From assembly GCA_046760445.1 (NCBI GenBank), contig JBHIEE010000046.1, positions 1 through 20,297 of the forward strand: 20,297 bases of DNA. Direction: 5' to 3'. Each line of letters opens with the position of its first letter. Positions within the stretch are counted from its first letter, which is position 1. The translations under genes and the position numbers were made by a program. The notes below the pieces were generated by a model. The model ran no database searches and was not told the origin of the DNA. It was given only the letters and a program-made list of their open reading frames with translations. This document shows, piece after piece, positions 1 to 6,858 of the stretch. Origin of the DNA: JBHIEE01 sp046760445. GTDB lineage: Bacteria > Acidobacteriota > Aminicenantia > JdFR-78.

Positions 1-50
1 AATATACCCTCAAACCTCACTTTTTTCAAGAGATCAGTTTTAAATTTTGG

Positions 51-102
51 TCCCGAGCACTCGGGATGGAATTTGTTTGAAATTTGGAGTAGGGATTTAA
101 TC
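51..102. repeat. Decayed heptad element with central palindrome
   Basis: Positions 51-66 form a perfect 7-bp stem with a 2-nt loop (TCCCGAG CA CTCGGGA). The same palindrome, with one loop-proximal change, recurs at 12874-12889. Downstream, to about 102, the sequence follows a loose 7-nt rhythm of AATTTGT, TTGAAAT, TTGGAGT and AGGGATT. This resembles the right arm of the better preserved element at 12812-12950. The left arm (1-50) is barely recognisable, so I read this as a degenerate second copy of the same family. Confidence 0.5.
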
Positions 103-179
103 CTGCGTATTTTTGAGAAAACAATGTTCATATTTGTAATTATTTAGCCATTAAGAGAAATACACAAAAATTTAACCCT

Positions 180-243
180 GGAGTGTAAAGCTTCAGCTTT
201 ACTTGCTTTAAGACACAACAAAACTAAAGTTTTGTTGCACTCC
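180..243. repeat. Compound palindromic element (REP/MITE-like, two hairpins inside an outer stem)
   Basis: The element is bounded by GGAGTG (180-185) and its exact complement CACTCC (238-243). Inside are two near-perfect hairpins. One is GTAAAGCT/AGCTTTAC, 8 bp with a 2-nt loop (185-202). The other is CAACAAAACT/AGTTTTGTTG, 10 bp with a 2-nt AA loop (216-237). Folded, it would make a three-way junction. On the plus strand a T-run follows (245-251), so it could also stop transcription coming from the left. The architecture fits REP/BIME or non-autonomous palindromic elements. No transposase is visible in the window. Confidence 0.65.
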
Positions 244-279
244 ATTTTTTTACTGCACTTCTGAGGGATAAACTGTTGT

Positions 280-1083
280 TCACACCCTTCTCGCCTGTCC
301 CATGCCCATTGTGGTTTTGTAGCCTACTCCAGAATAAAAAGCAAAATCAGCCAGGGCATTTATTATTTTTTTAATCTCTTTATCTATTGTTTCTGGTAGT
401 TCATAAACAACTTTTCCTATGAATCCTATGATCTTATATTTTGAAAAATTTAGAAGTTCTGTTTTTAGTCTGAATCGAGTAACTCTTATTTTCCCAAATT
501 CTTTTTCAATTTCAGCAATTTCAGAAAGGAGTTTTTTTCCTGAAAAAGCATCCCATTTTTTAAGTAATGAGGAAAAGACGAGTTCAGGAAGAGGAAATAG
601 TTTTTGTTCTCCTTGACTTCGAAAAGATGTAGGGGAGCAAAATTCCAAAACAATTGTTTCTTCATTTTTAGCTTTAGACAATATTTCTTGAAAAGAAGTG
701 AAACCTGCGTGAGTTGCTTTTTGCATATCAACTTTTTCTATTAAGATTTTCCCATTAGAAAGTTTAATTGGTTCATTTCTGGCTGAAAGAGAAATAAATC
801 CTTTAATAATTGGTTCAAGCAGTTCTTCTTTAAGATATGTTATTCTGAAAGAAACACTCTCATTTGGAGAAAGCACAGAATAACCATTAGAGAATTTTGT
901 TCCTTTCAGAAAAGGAGATACGGTTACAGGCTTTTCGCTTTTTAAATCATGAATCTCTTTTGCCAAATTTTTATTTTCTCTGTTAAGAATGTTAAGAAAT
1001 AAACTGTAAAGGGTTTCTCCTCCTTTACCAATAATTTTAATTTCCCCCTGCGGTTTTAGTTTAATTAAAATGCTGCCAATCAT
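280..1083 (-). CDS. cas6: CRISPR-associated endoribonuclease Cas6
   Basis: Cas6 cleaves CRISPR precursor RNA within each repeat to make guide RNAs. The 267-aa length fits the family. The C-terminus carries the diagnostic glycine-rich loop, GVGYKTTMGMG, at residues 252-262. The N-terminal half has the family-like stretch IHDLKSEKPVTVSPF, in which His45 is a candidate catalytic histidine by position. The second RAMP-like domain lies between. The gene starts at an ATG without a clear Shine-Dalgarno sequence, 118 bp after prmC, and has its own likely promoter. No cas1, cas2, effector gene or array is visible. Partners could lie left of the window, since cas6 would be the first gene of an operon running that way, or act in trans. 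The family call is confident; the CRISPR subtype is unknown. Confidence 0.88.
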   Translation of the reverse strand: MIGSILIKLKPQGEIKIIGKGGETLYSLFLNILNRENKNLAKEIHDLKSEKPVTVSPFLKGTKFSNGYSVLSPNESVSFRITYLKEELLEPIIKGFISLSARNEPIKLSNGKILIEKVDMQKATHAGFTSFQEILSKAKNEETIVLEFCSPTSFRSQGEQKLFPLPELVFSSLLKKWDAFSGKKLLSEIAEIEKEFGKIRVTRFRLKTELLNFSKYKIIGFIGKVVYELPETIDKEIKKIINALADFAFYSGVGYKTTMGMGQARRV

Positions 1084-1107
1084 TGTTAATTTCTGTTTTT
1101 AGCTTAT

Positions 1108-1136
1108 ATAATAGTCTTTACTTAACTCAAAATCAA
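1108..1136 (-). promoter_or_regulatory. Putative sigma70 promoter of cas6
   Basis: On the minus strand a TTGATT box (1131-1136) lies exactly 17 nt upstream of TATTAT (1108-1113; 5 of 6 to consensus). Transcription would start near 1101, giving a leader of about 18 nt before the cas6 ATG at 1083. This would uncouple cas6 from the rpmE-prfA-prmC operon upstream. Confidence 0.5.
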
Positions 1137-1201
1137 TTTCCAATTAGTAAATTAATCTCTGGCTAAAAAGAAAACTATGTCAGTAATGTAAATAAACGAC
1201 T

Positions 1202-2068
1202 TTATTCTAAGTTATTTGGTTTAATTATCTGGGCTTTAACTACACGAGGCAAATCATTTAAATCAGAAAAAATCTCAATATCTTGCCACTGAGTGTTAAA
1301 TAAATTTTTTACTCTATTTTTTTGTTTATCTCCAATCTCCAGAATTAAAAAACCCTTTGCTTTAAGATATTTTGGAGATTCTTCAATTATTCTTTTTATA
1401 ATTTCTAAACCGCTTTCTCCTGAAACTAAAGCCTGCTTTGGTTCATATTCCTGAATTTCAGCAGGTAATTTTTGCCATTCTCTTTCTGAAACATAAGGAG
1501 GATTAGAAACAATTACATTTATTTTTTGAATTAGATTTAATTTTTCAAGGGGAGAAAAAAGATCTCCTCTAAAAAATTTTACATTTCTCAATTTATGGTT
1601 TTTTGCATTGATTTTAGCTATTTTTAAAGCTTCTTTAGAAATGTCAATGGCAATAACTTGAGATTGAGGTAGAGCTTTAGCTAAAGAGAGGGCAATATTC
1701 CCACATCCTGTCCCAAGATCAACTATTATTATTTTTTCTTCTTGAGAACAAATTTCAAGTGTTTTCTCAACAGCTAATTCTGTTTCAGGCCGGGGAATTG
1801 AGACATTCAGATTCACCTTAAATTTTAATGACCAGAACCACTGAAAGCCTAATAAATATTGAAGGGGAACACCTTTTATTCGATCAGAAATTAATCTAAA
1901 ATATTCTTTTTCATGCTTAGGCGAAACTGATTTTTCTACCTGAGTGAATATTTTTTCCTGGGGAAGGGAAAGAATTTTTTCCAAAATTAGGCGAGCTTCA
2001 ATTTCAGGAAGATTATTTTCTTCTAATAATTTTTTCCCTTTAACTAATAATTCCTGAATAGAATTCAC
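1202..2068 (-). CDS. prmC: Peptide chain release factor N5-glutamine methyltransferase PrmC
   Basis: PrmC transfers a methyl group from S-adenosylmethionine to the glutamine of the GGQ motif in release factors, which improves termination. The 288-aa protein has the expected N-terminal helical domain. The SAM-binding loop DLGTGCGNIALSLA is at residues 117-130, and the NPPY motif that cradles the target glutamine is at 189-192. The start codon is GTG (2066-2068), one base after the prfA TGA stop (2070-2072). The pair is therefore almost certainly translationally coupled, and its substrate is encoded just upstream. Nothing is odd in the sequence. Confidence 0.96.
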   Translation of the reverse strand: MNSIQELLVKGKKLLEENNLPEIEARLILEKILSLPQEKIFTQVEKSVSPKHEKEYFRLISDRIKGVPLQYLLGFQWFWSLKFKVNLNVSIPRPETELAVEKTLEICSQEEKIIIVDLGTGCGNIALSLAKALPQSQVIAIDISKEALKIAKINAKNHKLRNVKFFRGDLFSPLEKLNLIQKINVIVSNPPYVSEREWQKLPAEIQEYEPKQALVSGESGLEIIKRIIEESPKYLKAKGFLILEIGDKQKNRVKNLFNTQWQDIEIFSDLNDLPRVVKAQIIKPNNLE

Positions 2069-2069
2069 T

Positions 2070-3155
2070 TCAAACTGGAACAGGAGTTATTTCAGCCTCA
2101 AGCTTCTTAGCCTCAAAATTAGTGATTAAACTATCAATTAATTCATCTAATTCGCCATCTAAAAGACTCTCTAATTTATGCAATGTTAAATTTATTCGAT
2201 GGTCAGTTACTCTTCCCTGGGGAAAATTATAGGTTCTGATCTTCTCACTCCTCTCACCTGAACCAACTTGATTCTTTCTGGATTCAGCAATCGCTTTTTC
2301 CTGTTCTTGTCTAATCTTATCCAAAAGACGAGAGCGAAGAATTCGGAGTGCTTTTTCTTTGTTTCGATGTTGGGACTTTTCATCCTGGCAGGAAACAATT
2401 ATTCCTGCGGGCAGATGAGTAATTCTAATCGCTGAATAGGTCCTATTAACATGCTGTCCTCCTGGACCAGAAGCACCAAAAGCTTCTATTTTTAAATCTT
2501 TCGGATCAATTTCTACTTCAACCTCATCTGCTTCAGGTAAAACAGCCACCGTGACAGTTGAGGTGTGAATTCTTCCGCTTGCTTCTGTCCGAGGTACTCT
2601 CTGCACTCTATGAACACCACTTTCATATTTGAGTCGACTGTAAACTTTATCACCTTCAATACTGGCAATTATCTCTTTAAATCCTCCAACAGGAGAAAGG
2701 CTGGTGCTCATAACTTCTAATTTCCAGCCTCGAGTTTCGGCATAGCGAGAATACATTCGAAATAAATCCTGGGCAAAAAGAGTAGCTTCATCCCCTCCTG
2801 TTCCAGCTCTTATTTCTAAAAACACATTTTTTTCATCATTAGGATCTTTGGGGAGAAGGAGAATTTTTAATTCCTCTGTTATTTTTTCTTTTTGGTTGTT
2901 TAATTGTTTTAATTCTTCTTGAGCTAATTCTTTCAAATCAGAGTCTGATTGGGAATCTGAAAGAATTTCTTTTGCTTCCTTGATTCTTTTTTCAACTTCT
3001 TTACATTCTTTGTATTTATCTACGATCACCTTTAATTCTGAGTGTTCTTTAGCTAATTTCTTATATTTTGAAAGGTCAGAAGCTATGGCGGGATCAGCCA
3101 ATAATTGGGTTAGTTGATGATACTTCTCTTCTATTGAATCTAATTTCTGAAACAT
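2070..3155 (-). CDS. prfA: Peptide chain release factor 1 (RF1)
   Basis: RF1 recognises UAA and UAG in the ribosomal A site and triggers peptide release. The 361-aa length is standard. An N-terminal coiled-coil-rich domain (about 1-100) precedes the core domains. The catalytic GGQ is at 232-234 within GASGPGGQHVNRTYSA. The codon-recognition tripeptide is P-R-T at 188-190, at the PxT position of RF1 (RF2 has SPF), so this is RF1 and not RF2. Arg at the middle position is less usual than Ala or Val. The gene sits 17 bp after rpmE and directly before prmC, a familiar bacterial order. The Shine-Dalgarno sequence is weak (GAGA), so it probably relies on coupling within the operon. Confidence 0.97.
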   Translation of the reverse strand: MFQKLDSIEEKYHQLTQLLADPAIASDLSKYKKLAKEHSELKVIVDKYKECKEVEKRIKEAKEILSDSQSDSDLKELAQEELKQLNNQKEKITEELKILLLPKDPNDEKNVFLEIRAGTGGDEATLFAQDLFRMYSRYAETRGWKLEVMSTSLSPVGGFKEIIASIEGDKVYSRLKYESGVHRVQRVPRTEASGRIHTSTVTVAVLPEADEVEVEIDPKDLKIEAFGASGPGGQHVNRTYSAIRITHLPAGIIVSCQDEKSQHRNKEKALRILRSRLLDKIRQEQEKAIAESRKNQVGSGERSEKIRTYNFPQGRVTDHRINLTLHKLESLLDGELDELIDSLITNFEAKKLEAEITPVPV

Positions 3156-3172
3156 ATTTTCTCAATTTTTAT

Positions 3173-3391
3173 TTATGATTTCTTGGAATCAAATGACTCT
3201 CCATATTTTCTTCTGAATTTCTCTACCCTTCCTGCACTATCAACAAATTTTTGCTTTCCAGTAAAAAAAGGATGACACTGAGAACAAATTTCAATTCTAA
3301 TTTCTTTTTTGGTTGATCTTGTCTTAAAAGTATTGCCACAAGCGCAATAGACTGTGCATTCATAGTATTCAGGATGTATCCTTTTCTTCAT
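3173..3391 (-). CDS. rpmE: 50S ribosomal protein L31, zinc-binding type
   Basis: L31 bridges the large and small ribosomal subunits. The 72-aa protein has the conserved CHPFFTGKQKFVDSAGRV core. Four cysteines (Cys16, Cys18, Cys36, Cys39) match the C+ form that binds zinc. This form contrasts with the zinc-independent paralogue induced in zinc starvation. A strong GGAGG Shine-Dalgarno (3397-3401) lies 5 nt before the ATG, and a good promoter sits just upstream. It is the first gene of rpmE-prfA-prmC. Confidence 0.97.
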   Translation of the reverse strand: MKKRIHPEYYECTVYCACGNTFKTRSTKKEIRIEICSQCHPFFTGKQKFVDSAGRVEKFRRKYGESFDSKKS

Positions 3392-3417
3392 TCCAACCTC
3401 CGGTCAAAAACAATGAC

Positions 3418-3446
3418 ATTATAACAAAGGAAAAGAAATAAATCAA
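3418..3446 (-). promoter_or_regulatory. Putative sigma70 promoter of rpmE-prfA-prmC
   Basis: On the minus strand TTGATT (3441-3446) is followed after 17 nt by a perfect TATAAT (3418-3423). The predicted start near 3411 leaves a leader of about 20 nt, just enough for the GGAGG ribosome site at 3397-3401. Confidence 0.7.
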
Positions 3447-3481
3447 TTTACTCCTTATCTTTAGAAAATATATAACAGCTC

Positions 3482-3510
3482 TTGACCAAGTGACAATATT
3501 TACATATATT
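3482..3510 (+). promoter_or_regulatory. Putative sigma70 promoter of the nagZ-like gene
   Basis: TTGACC (3482-3487), a 17-nt spacer and TATATT (3505-3510) form a near-consensus promoter. The predicted start site is at about 3517, only a few bases before the ATG at 3520. The promoter overlaps the first ten codons of the longest possible reading frame (GTG at 3490). That argues against the GTG and implies a nearly leaderless mRNA if the promoter is real. It diverges from the rpmE promoter about 40 bp away. Confidence 0.45.
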
Positions 3511-3519
3511 TTAGGACAG

Positions 3520-4566
3520 ATGAGAATAGGCCAATTTTTTTTCATCAAGATTGAAGAGAGTGAGCCGAATAACACCCTTCTTTCTTTCTTGAGCAGAATT
3601 AATCCAGGTGGAATAGTGCTTTTTTCTGAAAATCTCAAAACCCCAAGTCAAACTTTTAATTTATTAACCAAAATTAGAGAGTATTTAAACTATCCTGTCT
3701 TTCTATCAGTTGATCTTGAAGGAGGAAAAGTCGATCGATTGAAACATATCCTTTATCCTTTCCCTTCCTGGACTGACTTAGGAAAAGCTAAAAATAAGGA
3801 TTTAATCAAAAGGCATGCTAAATTAACTGCTCGAGCTCTAAAACTCTTAGGTTTTAATACTAACTTTTCACCTGTGGTTGATTTAGATTTTTCTCAAACT
3901 AATGGATTAGAAGGAAGGACTCTGGGGCAAAATCCAGATTATGTCACTTCAATGGCAAAAATCTATCTTAAAGAAGTAGCTAAATATCAAATTCTTTCCA
4001 CGCTAAAACATTTTCCTGGATTAGGAAGAGCCAAAGAAGATACTCACCAGGTTCTTTCCTCAATCAATACCTCCTGGCATACTTTAAAAGAGACAGATCT
4101 TGTTCCTTTTAAAAAACTGAACCCCTTTTCTCCTTTTATTATGGTTAATCATGCTCATTATTCTTGCTTGAATCAGGAGATTTTACCTGCTTCTCTTTCT
4201 AAAACAATAATAAAAGATTTATTGAAATATAAACTTAATTATTCAAGTATTGTCATTACTGATGACTTAACAATGGGAGCACTGAAAAATTTCAAAGAAG
4301 CACCACTCAGAGCTTTCGAATCTGGAGCAGACATGCTTTTAATCTGTGCTCCTGGAAAAGAAACCGAAGCATGGTTCAAGAAATTTAAAGAAATAATTAA
4401 TCGGGGAGAAATTTCCTGGAAAAGATTAAAAAGTTCTTTGAGAAGAATTAGACGAATTCAAAAACTTATCTCTTCTTTTCCTACCTCTTTTAATCCTAAC
4501 GAGATTGATGGGTTAATAAAAGAAATTGAAACCCACTCCAATGAACTGAAGAAATATTTAAAATAG
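3520..4566 (+). CDS. nagZ: Glycoside hydrolase family 3 beta-N-acetylhexosaminidase (NagZ-like)
   Basis: NagZ enzymes remove N-acetylglucosamine from muropeptides during cell-wall recycling; other GH3 members act on other beta-glycosides. Numbering from the ATG at 3520 (348 aa), the protein shows DLEGG at 65-69 and KHFPG at 163-167. The Asp174-Thr-His176 pair typical of NagZ acid/base catalysis follows, with ITDDLTMGAL and nucleophile candidate Asp248. There is no signal peptide, so it is probably cytoplasmic. The frame is open back to a GTG at 3490, but ATG 3520 has an AGGA six bases or less upstream and lies just after a promoter, so I prefer it. The NagZ hallmark KHFPGHG reads KHFPGLG here. 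The GH3 family is certain; the exact substrate is likely but not proven. Confidence 0.9.
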   Translation: MRIGQFFFIKIEESEPNNTLLSFLSRINPGGIVLFSENLKTPSQTFNLLTKIREYLNYPVFLSVDLEGGKVDRLKHILYPFPSWTDLGKAKNKDLIKRHAKLTARALKLLGFNTNFSPVVDLDFSQTNGLEGRTLGQNPDYVTSMAKIYLKEVAKYQILSTLKHFPGLGRAKEDTHQVLSSINTSWHTLKETDLVPFKKLNPFSPFIMVNHAHYSCLNQEILPASLSKTIIKDLLKYKLNYSSIVITDDLTMGALKNFKEAPLRAFESGADMLLICAPGKETEAWFKKFKEIINRGEISWKRLKSSLRRIRRIQKLISSFPTSFNPNEIDGLIKEIETHSNELKKYLK

Positions 4567-4592
4567 TGATTAAAAAGAAACTGAGGTTACTA

Positions 4593-4621
4593 TTGCTTTT
4601 GAATTCAAAATTATTTAGAAT
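4593..4621 (+). promoter_or_regulatory. Possible promoter of the 288-aa unknown gene
   Basis: TTGCTT (4593-4598), a 17-nt spacer and TAGAAT (4616-4621; 5 of 6) precede the ATG at 4643. The -35 box is poor and no Shine-Dalgarno is visible, so read-through from the nagZ-like gene 76 bp upstream is an alternative. Confidence 0.35.
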
Positions 4622-4642
4622 TTTATTTAACAAAATAACTAA

Positions 4643-5509
4643 ATGATAAAAAAACAGAATCTTTCTGAATCTTGTTTTGAAGAAACTCCTCCCTCTATCT
4701 CTGAGGAAGAAATTATTTCCCAGTTAATACAAAAAGTAGGTCCCTCGCTTTTTCTTGGACGATACTCTCTCAATAAAGTAATTGCTGTCTTTAAAAAAAG
4801 AAATTTTATTAAAGAAGGAGAAAAAAAAGGTTTAACTCCTTTAATCTATGAACTGGATTCATCCAATTATCCTATCCAGCGTTTTCAGGTCTACTTTCAG
4901 CAAAAAGATCCAAAACATTTAGTCGTTGATTTAAAAATTAGAGAGGGTTGGATGCAGCCTAAAAAAGAATTTAATTTCATCTATCCTTATTCAAAATATA
5001 ATTTTTTAATTATTGAATGGCTAGCTCTCCAAAATCCTTTAATTGACTTTAGTCCTCAGAAACCAAAACTTCCTGGTCAGATTTATCCTGGTTTAGGATT
5101 GAGTAAAAAAGTGCTCGATGTGTTTATTTATTTAGCTCGATTAATAAAAAAAGACGGCATCTTGATTTATCCCTGGTATTTTCATAATGCTTTGATGTAT
5201 CTTGATTATTTTTTCTTTTTTAATCCTTATAAACAAGCCGAAGTTCTGGCCATTAAAGAATCATTTCCAGAAATTCCTTTTGCCCAGTTATCTTGGATAG
5301 TCCAACTGGAATGTTTATTTATTAAAAAGAAAAAAATACCTTACAAGTGGCAGGCTGAAGAACAGATTTATCCCATAAAAGATGAATTAAGAATCTATTT
5401 TGAATCAGATAAATATCAAGAGATGGTAAATAAAGCTAAAAAAAGATTTAAATTCGGGATAGACTGGGAATGTTATTCTAAAAAGCAAAGAGCGGAAAAG
5501 AAAATCTGA
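4643..5509 (+). CDS. Uncharacterised conserved-looking protein, 288 aa
   Basis: I do not recognise a named family. The protein is soluble: no signal peptide and no clear membrane helix, although there is a run of four phenylalanines around residues 191-194. Its middle looks like a constrained core, with LPGQIYPGLGLSKKVL (about 144-159) followed by PWYFHNALMY (about 177-186). That block resembles proteins annotated only as hypothetical in several diderm bacteria, which is a recollection and not a search result. The Trp-rich C-terminal third ends in a basic tail. The ATG at 4643 has no clear Shine-Dalgarno. The gene ends in TGA 5 bp before the convergent ugd stop, with no room for a conventional terminator. 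The coding call is strong; the function is unknown. Confidence 0.8.
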   Translation: MIKKQNLSESCFEETPPSISEEEIISQLIQKVGPSLFLGRYSLNKVIAVFKKRNFIKEGEKKGLTPLIYELDSSNYPIQRFQVYFQQKDPKHLVVDLKIREGWMQPKKEFNFIYPYSKYNFLIIEWLALQNPLIDFSPQKPKLPGQIYPGLGLSKKVLDVFIYLARLIKKDGILIYPWYFHNALMYLDYFFFFNPYKQAEVLAIKESFPEIPFAQLSWIVQLECLFIKKKKIPYKWQAEEQIYPIKDELRIYFESDKYQEMVNKAKKRFKFGIDWECYSKKQRAEKKI

Positions 5510-5514
5510 AATTT

Positions 5515-6846
5515 TTAAAGAGAAGTTCTTCCAATACTAAAATATTTGAATCCTAATTCCTTTATTTCTTCTGGATCGTATAAATTCCGTCCATCAAAAA
5601 TAACTTTATCTTTTAATAATTTTCCCATTAATTCAAAATCTGGTTTCCTGAATAATTTCCATTCAGTAAGAATCACCAGACAGTCAGCTTTATCAAGGGC
5701 TTGGTAATGGTCCTTAAAATATTTAATTCTATTTTCTGTAGAGAAATATTCCTTGACATTTTCTGAAGCAATGGGATCATAAACTCTTATCTCTTTTACT
5801 TTCTTCTTTAAAAGTTCCTTGATAGTGGTCAAAGAAGGAGCTTCACGAATATCATCTGTCTCTGGCTTGAAAGAAAGTCCCCAGACAGTGACCGTTAATC
5901 TTTCCAATTTACTATGATAAAATCTTTCCATTTTAGTAACTAAAATTTTCTTTTGTTGTTCATTAACTTGATCAACTGCTTCTATAATCCTCAATGGATA
6001 ATTATTCTCATTGCCTGTTTTGATTAAAGCTCTTAGGTCTTTGGGAAAACAACTTCCCCCAAATCCAACTCCTGGATAAATAAATTTATTCCCGATTCGG
6101 TGGTCAGAGCCTATTCCAATTCTTACTTTCTCAACATTAGCTCCTAATTTCTCACAAAGATTGGCCAGTTCATTCATAAAAGAGATTCGAGTAGCTAACA
6201 TTGCATTAGCAGCATATTTGGTCATTTCCGCTGAACGATTGTCCATAAAAATTATTTTTTCTCGAGAACGACTAAAAGGATAGTAAAGCTCACTAATTAT
6301 ATGCTCTGCTTTTTGACTGTCGCATCCAATAATAATTCTGTCTGGTTTCATACAATCATTAATCGCATCCCCTTCTTTTAGAAATTCTGGGTTAGAGACC
6401 ACATCAAAATCAAGAGAAACATTTCTTTTTTTTAGTTCTTTTTCAATAAAATTTTTTATTTTTTCTGCAGTACCAACAGGAACAGTCGACTTGATAGCAA
6501 TAATTTTATATTCTTTCATCTCTCGAGCTACATCCTGTGCTACTTTTAGAACATATTTCAAATCAACTGAACCATCGTCATTGGAAGGAGTTCCCACAGC
6601 AATAAAAATAATTGAAGTATTTTCAATCGCTTCTTTCGAATTGGTAGTAAATTTTAATCGCCCATCCCTGAAATTACGATTGATTAAAGTATCAAGTCCT
6701 GGCTCATAAATAGGAATTACACCATGATTTAAATTGTCTATTTTTTCTTGGTCAATATCCACACACCAGACATCATTTCCCATCTCAGTAAAGCATGCTC
6801 CAGTAACCAATCCCACATATCCTGTACCAAAAATTGATATTTTCAT
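5515..6846 (-). CDS. ugd: UDP-glucose 6-dehydrogenase
   Basis: Ugd oxidises UDP-glucose to UDP-glucuronate with two NAD+, supplying uronic acids for surface polysaccharides. The 443-aa protein starts with a Rossmann fold (GTGYVG, residues 7-12). NPEFLKEGDA is at 152-161, Lys210 and Asn214 lie in EMTKYAANA, and the catalytic Cys266 lies in GGSCFPKD (263-270). A C-terminal UDP-binding domain follows. Glu154 and Asp270 are in place. AGGAG 7 nt before the ATG decides the start. It is the last gene of a tightly packed set, 12 bp after the WbpA-like dehydrogenase gene, so three UDP-sugar enzymes are co-expressed. A GDP-mannose or UDP-HexNAc substrate is less likely, since the sequence follows the BceC/TuaD-type Ugd pattern. 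Confidence 0.95.
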   Translation of the reverse strand: MKISIFGTGYVGLVTGACFTEMGNDVWCVDIDQEKIDNLNHGVIPIYEPGLDTLINRNFRDGRLKFTTNSKEAIENTSIIFIAVGTPSNDDGSVDLKYVLKVAQDVAREMKEYKIIAIKSTVPVGTAEKIKNFIEKELKKRNVSLDFDVVSNPEFLKEGDAINDCMKPDRIIIGCDSQKAEHIISELYYPFSRSREKIIFMDNRSAEMTKYAANAMLATRISFMNELANLCEKLGANVEKVRIGIGSDHRIGNKFIYPGVGFGGSCFPKDLRALIKTGNENNYPLRIIEAVDQVNEQQKKILVTKMERFYHSKLERLTVTVWGLSFKPETDDIREAPSLTTIKELLKKKVKEIRVYDPIASENVKEYFSTENRIKYFKDHYQALDKADCLVILTEWKLFRKPDFELMGKLLKDKVIFDGRNLYDPEEIKELGFKYFSIGRTSL

Positions 6847-6858
6847 CCTAATTCTCCT

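Larger units (their letters stand above)
1..279. other. Intergenic spacer downstream of cas6, carrying two palindromic elements
   Basis: I see no coding region here. The stretch holds a TCCCGAG-CA-CTCGGGA hairpin with a weak 7-nt-periodic flank (51-102) and a compound palindrome (180-243), described separately. There is no run of direct repeats with spacers, so no CRISPR array is visible despite the neighbouring cas6. What lies further left is outside the window. Confidence 0.7.

Noticed and set aside
188..251. Intrinsic terminator for cas6
   Set aside because: The T-run follows the hairpin on the plus strand, while cas6 is on the minus strand, where no T-run follows.
1..279. CRISPR array beside cas6
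   Set aside because: The repeats there are palindromic hairpins that each occur once; there are no regularly spaced direct repeats.
486..731. Open frames inside cas6 on both strands (419-616 plus, 486-731 minus)
   Set aside because: They lie wholly within the well-supported Cas6 gene, have no family motifs and no ribosome sites.
2636..2641. Altered stop-codon specificity of RF1 because its tripeptide is P-R-T
   Set aside because: The PxT pattern with Thr is kept, and TAA, TAG and TGA all serve as ordinary stops in this window.
3369..3638. 89-codon minus-strand frame over the rpmE/nagZ intergenic region
   Set aside because: It runs through two promoters and antisense to the nagZ-like gene, with no recognisable motif.
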